A DNA stretch of 64,000 nt from Akkermansia muciniphila (GTDB lineage Bacteria > Verrucomicrobiota > Verrucomicrobiia > Limisphaerales > UBA9464), in NCBI GenBank assembly GCA_945861565.1, contig CAMAUY010000004.1, positions 25,836 through 89,835 of the forward strand. The letters run 5' to 3'. Of this stretch, positions 47,782 through 57,400 are shown one piece after another (the stretch's first letter is position 1; every line of letters starts with the position of its first letter). Under the pieces are notes generated by a model that searched no databases, was not told the origin of the DNA, and saw only the letters and a list, made by a program, of their open reading frames with translations. A program made the translations under genes and the position numbers.

Positions 47782-48729
47782 TCATCGTGATTCGGACGCG
47801 GAGTCGGGTTGCGGGCCGTAGATTTCCCTTTGCAGAGCGGTGCGCATGATGTCGACGGGGGCTGGGCGGCCGGACCACAATTCGAGTGCGGCGGCTCCCT
47901 GGTAGAGCAACATTCCCAGGCCGTTGGCAGTGCGGCAGCCAGCCTGCCGGGCCGCTTGCAATAAAGGCGTCTCAGCCGGCCGGTAAATCATATCGAAAAC
48001 GACATCGGCGCGATTCAAAGGGAACCGTTGGATGTCGAGCGGGAGCGCATCCGCCACCTTCAATCCCAACGAGGTGGCATTCAGAATGATCTCAACCCCG
48101 GAATCCGGGTAGCCCACCTCGACCGCAACCGCCGGGAAACGATCGGTCACTTCGCGTGCCAGTTCGCGGGCTTTTTCCTCGGTGCGATTGACGAGCCACA
48201 ACGCAGTAACCCCCTCGTCGGCCAGTCGCAGTGCGGCCGTTCGGCCAGCACCGCCCGCCCCGAGCAGGAGCACGCGCGCGCCCCGGGGTTCGATGGCTAG
48301 ATCCTCGGCAAGCGACCGAACGATGGCATCGGCGTCCGTGTTAAAACCGCGGCTGCGAACAGGCCCGAGCAGTTCCGAGAGTTCTGCCAGGGGACGCCAG
48401 ATTCCGTCGGCATCTTCCGCCTCGAATCGGATCGTGTTCACGGCTCCCCACGTTTCGGCCGAGAGGTCGAGCTCATCCACCAGCGACACCGCCAGCAACT
48501 TATGAGGAATGGTAAGATTCAGGCCAAGGAAATGCATGGCTTGTGCTCCGGCAATGGCCGCCGCGAGATCCTCCGGAGCCACGTCACAGGCGAGGTAGCG
48601 CCAGTTCAAGCCGAGAGCGGCCATGCCGGCGTTCTGCATGGCCGGTGATGCCGAATGCCGAATCGGGTGCCCAAACACAGCACAAAGCTGCGTGGCAGCG
48701 CTAATCGGTTTCGGAAAGTCCGCAGACAT
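47782..48729 (-). CDS. aroE: Shikimate 5-dehydrogenase
   Basis: 315 residues. It reduces 3-dehydroshikimate to shikimate with NADPH in aromatic amino-acid synthesis, in the cytoplasm. Substrate-binding motifs: FGHPIRHSASPAMQNAGM, NLTIPHK with the catalytic Lys, GAVNTI and GFNTDADA with the catalytic Asp. The NADP part has LLLGAGGAGRTAALRL and a NRT segment consistent with NADP preference, then NATSLGL and the C-terminal GLGMLLYQGAAALELW. A GTG three codons upstream (48738) is an alternative start. It sits alone, not with other aro genes. Confidence 0.95.
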   Translation of the reverse strand: MSADFPKPISAATQLCAVFGHPIRHSASPAMQNAGMAALGLNWRYLACDVAPEDLAAAIAGAQAMHFLGLNLTIPHKLLAVSLVDELDLSAETWGAVNTIRFEAEDADGIWRPLAELSELLGPVRSRGFNTDADAIVRSLAEDLAIEPRGARVLLLGAGGAGRTAALRLADEGVTALWLVNRTEEKARELAREVTDRFPAVAVEVGYPDSGVEIILNATSLGLKVADALPLDIQRFPLNRADVVFDMIYRPAETPLLQAARQAGCRTANGLGMLLYQGAAALELWSGRPAPVDIMRTALQREIYGPQPDSASESR

Positions 48730-48798
48730 GCGCCGCACGGTAGCGGGGGACTCCCGAGAGGTCTTGAGAAATTTTCCGACGCGAAAACTTGAAATCGG

Positions 48799-49029
48799 TC
48801 ACCGCAGGTACAGTTGCCGCACGGACTCTCGGCTCAGGATAACCAGGGTGAACACTCCCAGCACGGTGCCAAACGGAACCATCAAACAGCTGAGCCCGGC
48901 AATGACCAGACTGAACGTGCGGTATTTCTGACGACGCATGAAGACGCCGGAGAGGATCGTGAGCAACGCAAGGGCAGCCGCCAGTTTCACGAAGCGAGGA
49001 ATCGCTTCCCAGTTGGCAGAAATCAGCAA
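48799..49029 (-). CDS. Small three-helix membrane protein, unknown function
   Basis: 76 residues from TTG 49029; the frame is open to about 49068. Two or three hydrophobic helices (FVKLAAALALLTILSGVFM, TFSLVIAGLSCLMVPFGTVLGVFTLVIL) and the ending VILSRESVRQLYL, a pattern shared by many small bacterial membrane proteins of unknown role. The first helix looks incomplete, and repeat R2 copy C begins ~60 bp upstream, so its 5' end may have been replaced. No confident start or ribosome site is seen. Confidence 0.5.
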   Translation of the reverse strand: MLISANWEAIPRFVKLAAALALLTILSGVFMRRQKYRTFSLVIAGLSCLMVPFGTVLGVFTLVILSRESVRQLYLR

Positions 49030-49090
49030 AAGGATGCCTGCGGTAATCAGGGCTCTCCTCGGCCGGGATTCTCACCGTGAGGGAACCCAA

Positions 49091-49361
49091 ATCCGCGGAT
49101 AAGGAAGCCGCGAAGAAGAACCGCGGATGAACTCGGATTGACGCGGATAGAAAAGGCCTGGAATCTGCGTCGATCGGCGTTTATCCGCGGTTCCCACTCC
49201 CCTTTCGTCGGTGGCGACGAATTCAATTCTCCTGGCAAGCACTGTCTCCGGGGAAATAGGGCTGCGTGCCCGTGTTCAATACAGCATATATAACAACTGC
49301 ACGTGGAAAAAAGGCACCGTCGAGAGCTTTTTCTCTCATTTTCAAACTCCTATCCGCGGAT
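49091..49361 (+). repeat. Dispersed repeat R2, copy C (internal deletion)
   Basis: Starts and ends with ATCCGCGGAT (49091-49100, 49352-49361). It carries the palindromic left module (49118-49193), the GGTGGCGACGAATTCAATTC middle, the AT-rich ACAGCATATATAACAACTGC tract and the GAGAGCTTTTTCTCTC hairpin. Relative to copies A and B it lacks ~55-70 bp between GCGTGCCC and GTGTTC. Plus orientation, 53 nt before the DNRLRE gene. Confidence 0.85.
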
Positions 49362-49413
49362 CAGGGGGGAACCAGCGGGCTTGCCGAACCAAGAGCTTTG
49401 TGGGATTCGTTTC

Positions 49414-50325
49414 GTGGTGAAATCGAAGAATCTCATTGCTGGTATTTGTCTGGCTTCTGGAATTGCCGTCTCAGCCGGGTCCGTAACGCTCAAGCCCTCG
49501 GCCGACACCGGTCTTTCGGCATTTAACTCGAACAATAACTTTGGGCGTACGGACTCCTTGATCCTTGGCGGAATTCGCCTAAGTCCGAACGCGTCGCGGA
49601 TCCTCCTTCGGTTCGAGCTGGGTGATGCCCTCCCGGCTAATGCCGTGATCACCAACGCCAGCCTGAAAATCAAGGTGACCAAGAAGAAGGATACCCCTCC
49701 CGACGCTTTGGTAAAAGTCTTCCGAATGAACACACCCTGGTCTGAAGGAAAGAAATCGGGGCAACAGGGCGCTTTAGGGACGGCGGGAGAGGCGACCTGG
49801 AAGGTACCCGGAACCAATGGCCTCGCCTGGGCGGCAGGGGGCGCAGCGTTTCCGGATTTCGAGAACACCGCCAGTGCTTCCCAGACACTGAAGTCCGAGG
49901 GTACTTATACGTTCACTTCTGAAAATCTGATTAAGGACCTCGAAACATGGCTCGCCAATCCGGCGTCGAACCAGGGATGGATCCTCGTCGACGGCAACGA
50001 ATTGATACCGAAAGCGGTACGGAGAATCGGATCGCGTGAGTCCGCGGCAAACAGTCCGCAACTGGTGATCGACTTCGAAGTGCCGCCTCCACCACCGGTT
50101 ACGGTTTTGAATATCGCTCCAATACCGGGCGCGGTCGAAATCCGATTTTCAGCCCCGGCAGGAAATCTGTATACGCTGCAATCAAGCGAAAATCTCTCCG
50201 GGAGCAATTGGACAGCCATCACGAATATCGCTGCCAAATTTACGTCGCTGGAACCCGTGATCCAAGATCCTATCGGCGATAAACCGTTCCTTTTTTATCG
50301 AGTATTGATCCGGCAGATTGATTGA
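49414..50325 (+). CDS. Exported DNRLRE-domain protein
   Basis: 303 residues from GTG 49414 (or 49417). The frame extends upstream to 49303 but there encodes repeat R2, so the signal-peptide start is preferred: KSKNLIAGICLASGIAVSAG. The mature part is a DNRLRE-type beta domain: TLKPSADTGLSAFNSNNNFG, RTDSLILGG, LLRFELGDALPANAVI and WILVDGNELIPKAVR. It ends in a ~75-residue verrucomicrobial C-terminal domain (YTLQSSENLSGSNWT, FLFYRVLI) common on secreted proteins of this phylum. The family is found on surface and spore-coat-like proteins; no enzyme motif. Transcription may start within R2. Confidence 0.8.
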   Translation: MVKSKNLIAGICLASGIAVSAGSVTLKPSADTGLSAFNSNNNFGRTDSLILGGIRLSPNASRILLRFELGDALPANAVITNASLKIKVTKKKDTPPDALVKVFRMNTPWSEGKKSGQQGALGTAGEATWKVPGTNGLAWAAGGAAFPDFENTASASQTLKSEGTYTFTSENLIKDLETWLANPASNQGWILVDGNELIPKAVRRIGSRESAANSPQLVIDFEVPPPPPVTVLNIAPIPGAVEIRFSAPAGNLYTLQSSENLSGSNWTAITNIAAKFTSLEPVIQDPIGDKPFLFYRVLIRQID

Positions 50326-50415
50326 TCGACGATTTGAAAATCGCCGCGCCGAAACCCGTGGTTGATCACCCGAGGCATTCCGATGCCCAAGGCACGCAAT
50401 TTAGATTGGCTGCCT

Positions 50416-51978
50416 TCACTCTTTTTGTGGCTGCGGGTTTCGCCACTCGCGGCCATCTCGAGCCATGAGATCTTCGGCGGCCGTCGGACCCCATGTTCCG
50501 GCGGCGTAAAATTCCCGGTTGCTCAAGGCTTTGCCGACCCACGCATTCCGGATGGCGTCGACAATGCTCCAGGCCGTTTCCACTTCGTCCCGGCGTATAA
50601 ACAGCGTGGCGTCGCCGGCGATGGCTTCCAGCAACAATCGTTCATACGCTTCCGGAGTATAGGCACCAAATTCAGTGTCGTAACTGAAGCGCATGCGCAC
50701 GGGCCTCAATTCAGTGGTCGTTCCCGGGATCTTGCCATTGAATCGAAGGATGATGCCTTCGTTGGGTTGCAACCGCAACGTCAAGGCATTGGGATCGAGA
50801 TTGGCGTCCTTGCGGGCGGCGAAAAGAATGTTTGGAGCCGGCTTGAACTGGATCCTCACCTCACTGGCGCTGAGGGGAAGATTCTTGCCGGTTCGAAGGT
50901 AGAACGGGACACCGTGCCAACGCCAGTTGTCGATGAATAAACGCATGGCGGCAAAGGTTTCGACGTGTGAATTCGGCTTTACCTTGGGTTCGCCGCGATA
51001 CGCGGGACGTGCCTCCCCATCGATTTCACCCGCGAAGTACTGCCCGCGCACCACATTCTCGAGAACCTGCGCGGCGCTCATCGGACGGATCGATTTGAGC
51101 AGCTTCACTTTTTCATCCCGGATGTTCTCCGGCTCCAACGAGACCGGCGGTTCCATCGCGACGAGCGACAACACCTGGAGAAGATGGTTTTGCACCATAT
51201 CGCGCATTGCGCCGGCCTCCTCATAGTAGCCAGCCCGGGCGCCGACCCCGAGTTTTTCCGAGATGGTGATTTGCACGTGATCAATGGCGTCGCGATTCCA
51301 GAGCCGTTCGAAGATCCCATTGGAAAAGCGAAACATCAGGATGTTCTGCACCGTTTCCTTGCCGAGATAGTGATCGATGCGAAAAATCTGTCGCTCGTGG
51401 CAATGGCGCACCAGGTCGGCATTTAACTCCCGGGCGCTGGCAAGATCGTGCCCGAATGGTTTCTCGATAACGAGACGGTCGGCATAGGTGTCATTCTCCT
51501 TGTGCAGCAGGCTTGCGGCGCTGAGGTGCGCGGCAACTTGACCAAACTGGCTCGGTTGAGTGGCGAGATAGTAGAGCAGGTTTGTCTGGAGCCGTGGATC
51601 GGGGAAGGATTCTAATATCGCCTTCAACTTGGTGTAACCCGCCGAGTCGGAAATGTCCGCCTGACAGTACACCAAGTTCTTGGCGAATTCGTTCCAGACA
51701 TCTTCATTGACCGGCTGCGTCCGGGAGAAATGCCCGAGTGCTTCGCGCAATTCCTGACGCCATCCGTCATCCGACTTCTCCCGCCGCGCGAACCCAATGA
51801 TCCGATGCGGATTCGGCAATTGTTTCTCCAGAGCGAGATGGTAGAGGGCCGGGATCAGTTTCCGAGAGGTTAGGTCACCACTGGCACCAAAAATTACCAC
51901 CGTGAACGGCTCGACCGGACGGCGCGCCTGCCTGAGTCGCGATTCCAGGAGTTCGTCGAGCTGATCCGAAGTATTCAT
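50416..51978 (-). CDS. zwf: Glucose-6-phosphate 1-dehydrogenase
   Basis: 520 residues from ATG 51978. It oxidises glucose-6-phosphate to 6-phosphogluconolactone with NAD(P)+, entering the oxidative pentose phosphate and Entner-Doudoroff routes. The Rossmann motif FTVVIFGASGDLTSRKLIPA is near residue 27. Active-site RIDHYLGKETVQNI carries the catalytic His and binding Lys, and RLVIEKPFGHDL is the conserved EKPFG block. Length is typical. A TTG 13 codons upstream opens the frame further but has no supporting ribosome site. It is convergent with the DNRLRE gene and has no 6PGL or gnd gene next to it here. Confidence 0.96.
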   Translation of the reverse strand: MNTSDQLDELLESRLRQARRPVEPFTVVIFGASGDLTSRKLIPALYHLALEKQLPNPHRIIGFARREKSDDGWRQELREALGHFSRTQPVNEDVWNEFAKNLVYCQADISDSAGYTKLKAILESFPDPRLQTNLLYYLATQPSQFGQVAAHLSAASLLHKENDTYADRLVIEKPFGHDLASARELNADLVRHCHERQIFRIDHYLGKETVQNILMFRFSNGIFERLWNRDAIDHVQITISEKLGVGARAGYYEEAGAMRDMVQNHLLQVLSLVAMEPPVSLEPENIRDEKVKLLKSIRPMSAAQVLENVVRGQYFAGEIDGEARPAYRGEPKVKPNSHVETFAAMRLFIDNWRWHGVPFYLRTGKNLPLSASEVRIQFKPAPNILFAARKDANLDPNALTLRLQPNEGIILRFNGKIPGTTTELRPVRMRFSYDTEFGAYTPEAYERLLLEAIAGDATLFIRRDEVETAWSIVDAIRNAWVGKALSNREFYAAGTWGPTAAEDLMARDGREWRNPQPQKE

Positions 51979-52091
51979 CAAGCGCCGAACACTGGTGAAT
52001 CGAGGATCCCCTGGCAATCATCCACTTGTTTCCGGTCGGAAGCCCGGGACTGCCAAAACCAGTCCTTTGTGTCGGTCAACTTAGGCTGCTA

Positions 52092-52146
52092 GCCATGAAC
52101 CGACTCCCTGGGAGCGCTGGCATCTTGCCGGCGAGCCTGCAGAAAA
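52092..52146 (+). repeat. Repeat R3, half copy
   Basis: AGCCATGAACCGACTCCCTG and the following GGGAGCGCTGGCATCTTGCC arm match the reverse complement of 47722-47766. The second arm of the hairpin is missing, and an AAAAACTGACAGA direct repeat follows at 52142-52170. Confidence 0.65.
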
Positions 52147-52170
52147 ACTGACAGACAAAAACTGACAGAT

Positions 52171-52341
52171 TTAATGAAGATAAAATACTAAGTCTTTCGA
52201 ATCGAGGGCGTTGCCCTCTGCCCTCCACCAAGCCACGAGCTGGTGCGGCACGGTCAAACAATCAGCGCGCAGCATTTCAAGACCGCAGGCGGATAGTACA
52301 AGGCAAAGGCCAAGCAATTTGATCTGGCATCGGGTTTTCAT
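52171..52341 (-). pseudogene. N-terminal remnant of a LamG-type secreted protein
   Basis: ATG 52341 starts MKTRCQIKLLGLCLVLSACG, a signal peptide, followed by CLTVPHQLVAWWRAEGNALD, the usual opening of verrucomicrobial LamG proteins. It ends at TAA after only 56 codons (SKDLVFYLH). The domain itself is missing. Confidence 0.6.
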
Positions 52342-52376
52342 AGGGATGCAGAATTCAAGTTCTTTGGGTGCGGAGT

Positions 52377-52796
52377 TCATTGTTTCCCTTTTTCCAAAAT
52401 CGACGTGAAGTAGTGGATGCGCGCGTGGCGGTAGCCTTTGAGTTTCGTGTCGGTGGTCAGCAGCGTAAGTTTGTGGATGCGCGCGGTGGCCACGATAAGT
52501 TGATCGGCGGGGTCGTTGACCGGAAAGTCCGGTAGCCGGGTAGATTCGACAATGATGTCGGCGGTGAGCGGCAAAACATGGACATGCGACGGGACAGCGG
52601 CCTTGAGCCACGCGGTCAAATCCATCGGCAGCGGAAGTTTTCCCTGTTGATGCTTCTTGGCGACTTCCCAAACGCTAAAAATGCTCAACCCCAACGCCTC
52701 GTCCGGGTCGCCTGCTATTTTTTGAATCTCATCCGGCAAGACTTGTTCGCGCAGCGCGCTCATCAGCCACACGCTGCTGTCGAGCAGATACCTCAC
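52377..52796 (-). CDS. PIN-domain ribonuclease toxin (VapC-like)
   Basis: 139 residues from GTG 52796, whose GTGA overlaps the antitoxin stop by 4 nt; that overlap decides the start over the longer open frame. The PIN fold carries its acidic residues: the first Asp in YLLDSSVWL, Glu in SIFSVWEVAKK, Asp in NDPADQLIVATA and Asp in LLTTDTKLKGY. Such toxins cleave tRNA or rRNA when free of their antitoxin. The C-terminus looks complete (YFTSILEKGKQ). Unlike the pair at 29086-29550 it appears intact. Confidence 0.88.
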   Translation of the reverse strand: MRYLLDSSVWLMSALREQVLPDEIQKIAGDPDEALGLSIFSVWEVAKKHQQGKLPLPMDLTAWLKAAVPSHVHVLPLTADIIVESTRLPDFPVNDPADQLIVATARIHKLTLLTTDTKLKGYRHARIHYFTSILEKGKQ

Positions 52797-52996
52797 TTCA
52801 GCGCCTCCCATTGGACATCCACAGGGTCGTCAATATCCGCTGGAATTGGATAAGGACTCGGGGTGCAACCGAGCAAACTCTTGCGCCGGCCGTCAGTCTT
52901 CGGCACGAGATCGGCAACATGCTTGCCGCGCTTGATGATCTCAATGGTCTCGCCTTTCTCCAGCCATTTGGAAAGCCGGGCAAAGTCATTTCGCAA
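52793..52996 (-). CDS. Phd/YefM- or VapB-type antitoxin
   Basis: 67 residues from TTG 52996. It shows FARLSKWLEKGETIEIIKRG and KHVADLVPK, the core of Phd-type antitoxins that bind DNA through the N-terminus and a PIN toxin through the C-terminus. The frame extends eight more codons to an ATA at 53020 giving KTATIRDL, which matches the family N-terminus as I recall it. So the true start may be a non-standard ATA, or the gene may have lost its ATG. It overlaps the toxin by 4 nt, and a perfect operator palindrome lies just upstream. Confidence 0.82.
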   Translation of the reverse strand: MRNDFARLSKWLEKGETIEIIKRGKHVADLVPKTDGRRKSLLGCTPSPYPIPADIDDPVDVQWEALK

Positions 52997-53021
52997 ATCG
53001 CGGATGGTCGCTGTTTTTATG

Positions 53022-53039
53022 GTGATACATTTGTATCAC
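53022..53039. promoter_or_regulatory. Operator palindrome of the VapBC-like operon
   Basis: GTGATACA-TT-TGTATCAC, perfect 8-bp arms, 1 nt upstream of the homology-supported antitoxin start. TGATACA/TGTATCA palindromes are known autoregulatory sites of this antitoxin class (general knowledge). Binding by the antitoxin-toxin complex is expected. Confidence 0.75.
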
Positions 53040-53040
53040 G

Positions 53041-53554
53041 AAATGAAAATGTCAACCGCGTCGTGTCCGAAAACTCAAACGACTCGAAATTTGTTAGAAC
53101 TGAAACTCCGGCGGAGGTCTGGACCCCGCGGCAGGGTGGCCACACGAACCGGGGCTGACCTACAACGCAATGCTCCATCCCCTCACGCACTTGGCTGGCC
53201 AACTACGCGCTGTCGGCCACCTAAGGGGTCGCCGGCCTGCATCCTCGAAACCCGCGGTACCGGTCCCATGCGGTGGAGAACGGACATGTCCGCGTCCAGT
53301 TTGAGGCCGTTCCGCACGGATCGGTGAGTTGGGGAAGCGGACCGCACCCGGCAGGACGAAGAACGTGCCGGCCACCGTCAGGTTTAGAGTGTCATTTCGG
53401 GCGAAATCCCTTTCGCGGATTGGCTTCGTGAACACGGGGTTACCGCCGACCGTGTGATGCTTGCGGCCGGACCCTCTCCGCGCAATCCGAGCGTGCGCTA
53501 TCGGATCGAATGGATGGCTCTCGGCGCACACGCCGGGGAACCTCCGCTGAAGTT
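53041..53554. other. Gene-free stretch
   Basis: Open frames here are short and overlapping, with no recognisable motif, ribosome site or family resemblance on either strand. Lying between the VapBC operator and the GH63 fragment, it is probably eroded coding sequence. Confidence 0.5.
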
Positions 53555-53700
53555 ATGAGAGAGATTGGCGGCAACTCGAAGTGGCGCGGCCCGATCTGGA
53601 TGCCCGTGAACGCCCTGATCATCCGGGGATTGCTTCAGTACGACGCCTACTACGGCAATGAGTTTACGGTCGAATGTCCCACCGGGTCCGGCCGGCAGAT
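53555..53700 (+). pseudogene. Fragment of a GH63/MGH1-like glycoside hydrolase
   Basis: MREIGGNSKWRGPIWMPVNA followed by a YDAYYGNEFTVECPTGSGRQM stretch: the near-C-terminal signature of GH63-type glucosidases, including the catalytic-region GGNSxWRGPxW. Only ~48 residues remain, fused in frame to a GH13 fragment. Confidence 0.6.
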
Positions 53701-54255
53701 GAACCTCTACCAGATCAACACACGTGTCTGGATGACGGAGTTCGCGCGGAAGCTTGGCCGCCCGGCAACGCTGGATGATGTTCCGAATGCCGAGTTGGAC
53801 CGTCTGGCCCAAATGGGCTTTGACTGGGTTTGGTTTCTGAGCGTCTGGCAGACTGGCCCGGCTGGCCAGCGCGTCTCACGCAACCACCTGGAATGGCGGA
53901 GCGAGTTTCAGGAGACTTATCGCGGGGACGGAGGAAGCCTTACGGCGGGAGCCGCAAAACTATACTCGATTGAAGGGGTCATCGGGCGACTTAATTTTGG
54001 CGTATGGCCGGGACCCTTACTTCTCAGGATGGCCCGACACGCTGCAACTCAATTACGGCACCCCGGCCACACAGGAAGCCATGATCGTGTTACGTCCGCC
54101 TTCCGTTCTCCGACCTCGGAGGCCGAAGGTGGCGGCTGCGTGATCTTCTGGGCGACGCTCAGTACCAGTACGATGGCAGCGACCTTCAATCCCGCGGGCT
54201 TTATCTGGATGTGCCTTCGTGGCATGGCCACGTTTTTAAAATCAAGCCGGTTTGA
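53700..54255 (+). pseudogene. Decayed GH13 alpha-amylase-family gene
   Basis: Three collinear pieces in different frames. First, LYQINTRVWMTEFARKLGRP through LDRLAQMGFDWVWFLSVWQT and NHLEWRSEFQETY (N-terminal barrel). Second, a frame with RDPYFSGWPDTLQLNYGTPA (middle) near 54015. Third, YVRLPFSDLGGRRWRLRDLL to GLYLDVPSWHGHVFKI, ending at TGA 54253, which is the C-terminal beta domain. The catalytic Asp and Glu segments are missing. It was probably a maltose/glycogen-active amylase beside the debranching enzyme gene. Confidence 0.65.
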
Positions 54256-54403
54256 TCATGCGCGACATCGATTCACCACTTTTGATGTAAAATCAGAAGC
54301 AATGTGGGATCCGGAGAGTCGGATCGAGAAAAAAATGGTTCAATTCTTAATTTCGTCTGCTGGCCTTTAGAGAACGTTTCTCTACGCTTCGCGGCCGAAC
54401 GTC

Positions 54404-57400
54404 ATGGATAAATTGCAGATGAGCCCCTCGGCGGGTCAACGCATGGTGCGCTATGTCGGTGACCTGGTGACCTTTTCCTTGCGCGGAGTCCCCGCTGGAC
54501 ATGCGGCCCGGCTGCGTACCCAGATCGGTCGCGCCGATGCGTTGCACGGCGAGATCGTCGCGGCGGTCCGCGGACGACGGCGGGAAGGACTCACGGCGTG
54601 GCACGACCGACCCATGCGGGTGGAGGGGGATGTCTGGACCCTGACGGTCCCGCTGGTGGAGGTGGGGTATTTCGAATCGAAGGCCTACGCGATCGATGAA
54701 CGCGGTCAAAGTCATTGGCCGGTCGGTGGCAACGTCGCGCTTTCGGTTCATCCGGCGTGGACTCGTTCCGGTAATTCAATCTATTGCGCTTGGCCGCGAC
54801 AGTTTGGCCCGAACAAGGCCCGGATTGAGACGGTGGACGCGGAGCAGGAAAAAACGTATCGGCTTTGGGAAAGGAACGGGGGAGCTGTCATCCCCCCCAG
54901 TGGCACGCTGCGGGATTTGCAGAAGGAACTTCCGCATATCATCCAGGCGCTGGGTTGCCGGATTCTTCATCTGCTTCCCGTAAATCCGACGCCGACGACC
55001 TTTGCCCGGTTTGGACGATTTGGGAGTCCGTATGCTGCGCTTGACTTGACGGCGATCGATCCTGCTTTGATCGAGTTTGATCAACGCACGACGGGCGTGC
55101 AGCAGTTTGAGGAGCTGGCCCGCGCGACGCATGGTTTGGGCGGGCGTCTCTTCATTGATCTCGTGATTAACCACACCGGATGGGGCAGCACAGTTTGGGA
55201 AAAGCACCCGGAATGGTTCCATCGCGCGGCCGACGGACGATTTGTAAGTCCTGGTGCATGGGGTACGGTGTGGGAGGATCTCGTCGAGTTGGATCCCACG
55301 GATCCCGCCCTGTGGGAGGAATTCGCGGATGCGTTTTTGACTTGGTGCCGGCGGGGTGTGGATGGGTTCCGGTGCGATGCGGGTTACAAGGTGCCGCTGC
55401 CCGTCTGGCGGTTTATCACGGCGCGAGTTCGTGGTGAATTTCCGGATGCCGTTTTTCTGCTCGAAGGTTTGGGAGGTGCCTGGGAGACAACGGAAGCACT
55501 GCTGGGTCCGGGCGGATTCCAATGGGCGTATAGCGAACTGTTTCAGAACTATGGCGGAGCGGGTGTGCAGTGGTACCTCGACTACTCGCTCCCGACCAGC
55601 CACCGGTGTGGAACGCTTGTGAATTACAGTGAAACCCACGACAACCCGCGGCTGGCAGCTCATGAGCTCGGGCGGGAATGGTCCTGGCATCGAAATCAAG
55701 TGTGCGCCCTCACCAGCGTGAACGGCGCGTGGGGGTTCACCCAGGGTGTTGAGTGGCTGGCGGTGGAACGGGTCAATGTTCATAGTGCGCGCGGACTAAG
55801 TTGGGGACAGCGGCCCAATCTCGTGCGCGAACTCGGCGAACTCAATCGACTGCTGGCATCCCATCCGTGCTTCTTTTCCGCCGCAACATTCACTCGCCTG
55901 AGTCCCGATGGCTCCCCTGTTCTGGCACTGCGGCGGGACTCCGCGGACCGAAAACAAAAGGTTTTGATTCTGATCAATCATGACATGGCGCTTCCCCACC
56001 CCGTTTCCCTAACCCCGGGCCAATGGCAGACGTGTGATCGACCGGAGTTCGAGCTCCTTCCCGATTCGGCACGCCCCGTCCGGGACGATTCCGATTCGGC
56101 ATCGGTCGTCTTCCGTTTGGAACCTGGGGCCTGTCATTGCCTTGGGGCTGGACCGCTTCCGGAGGAAGCCGCGGGCGCAGCGGCCCGGGATCATCAGGCA
56201 AGAGCCGATTGGGCGGTTTGGGCTCTGGTCAAGGCGGGTATTGAAGGAGTTCGGTCGACGGATCTTCCCGTGTTGGCCCGCCGCGTGGCCGAGGATCCAG
56301 GCGCGGTGCTGGGCATGGCCACTCGCGCATCACGGATGGATCATTCTTTTCGCCTCGACGAGGTCGGGGCGAAAGATCTCGGATACCGACCCGTCGTAGA
56401 ATGGTCCGTGGCCGATCGGAGCCGAGTTTTGAGTGTTCCGGTTGGACATTGGCTCTTGGTCAAAGACCCCGTGAGATTCCAAGTGACGATTCAGCAGGCC
56501 GAATCCGGGCGGGTGTCTCGCGCAGAATCCATCCGGGTGGACGGTGGGCATGTCGCGGCATTTGCGGCGGGCGAGGGCGCCGGAATCGCCCGGTTAGTGA
56601 TTGAGCGATACGAAGAATCGAAAGATCGAATCGAGGGAACGATTCGATATCTGGCCAGCGCACCAACGGTTCGGTTGTCAGGCATTGCTGCGCAGACGTT
56701 GGTCCTGCTGACCAACGGTCGCGGTGCCATGGTTCGCAGTGCGGTGGATCTCGGACGCATTTTCTCCAAGTACGACTGCTTGCTGGGAGCAAATCTGCAT
56801 CCGGGCGTTCCCGTGGACCGCCATGTTTTCGTCAAGCGAATGCGGGTTTGGGTGGATGCCGACGGTTTCATTTCGCCGTTGGACGCCGGCAGCCTGCTGG
56901 ATTTCGAGCCGGGTCCGCCGGCACATTGGCGTTTCCTTGCACCTGCGGGCGATGGCCGCACGGTCGAAATCCATCTGGTTCTGAATCTGCTCGAAGGGTT
57001 CAATACCGTGTTAGCTCACTTCAGCAGACCCGATCGTTCCGGCGCGGACTCGCGCTTCGGAAGGCCTTTGCGGCCGGAGCATCGGGTGCGATTGACCGTG
57101 CGCTTGGATCTCGAAGATCGCGGGTTTCACTTCGAGACGCAGCGAACCCCTCAGAGCGAGGGACATTTTTCGTCGGGAATCCACCTCTTGCCTGCGGCGG
57201 TTGGTTTTCGGTTTACACCCGGGCCGGATCGCGAGCTCCGCGCGTACACGGATCTTGGGCGGTTTTGGTCCGCGACCGAGTGGACCCATTGTGAACACCC
57301 GTTGGAAGCGACCCGGGGCCTGACCGCAGCCGGCGATGCCTTCAGCCCGGGGTGGTTCGAATTGCCACTGGCCGCTGGTTCGCAATCTCTCCTCGTAATA

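Noticed and set aside
54776..55783. 335-codon minus-strand open frame
   Set aside because: Antisense to the GH13-like part of the debranching enzyme, whose catalytic motifs are clear on the plus strand.
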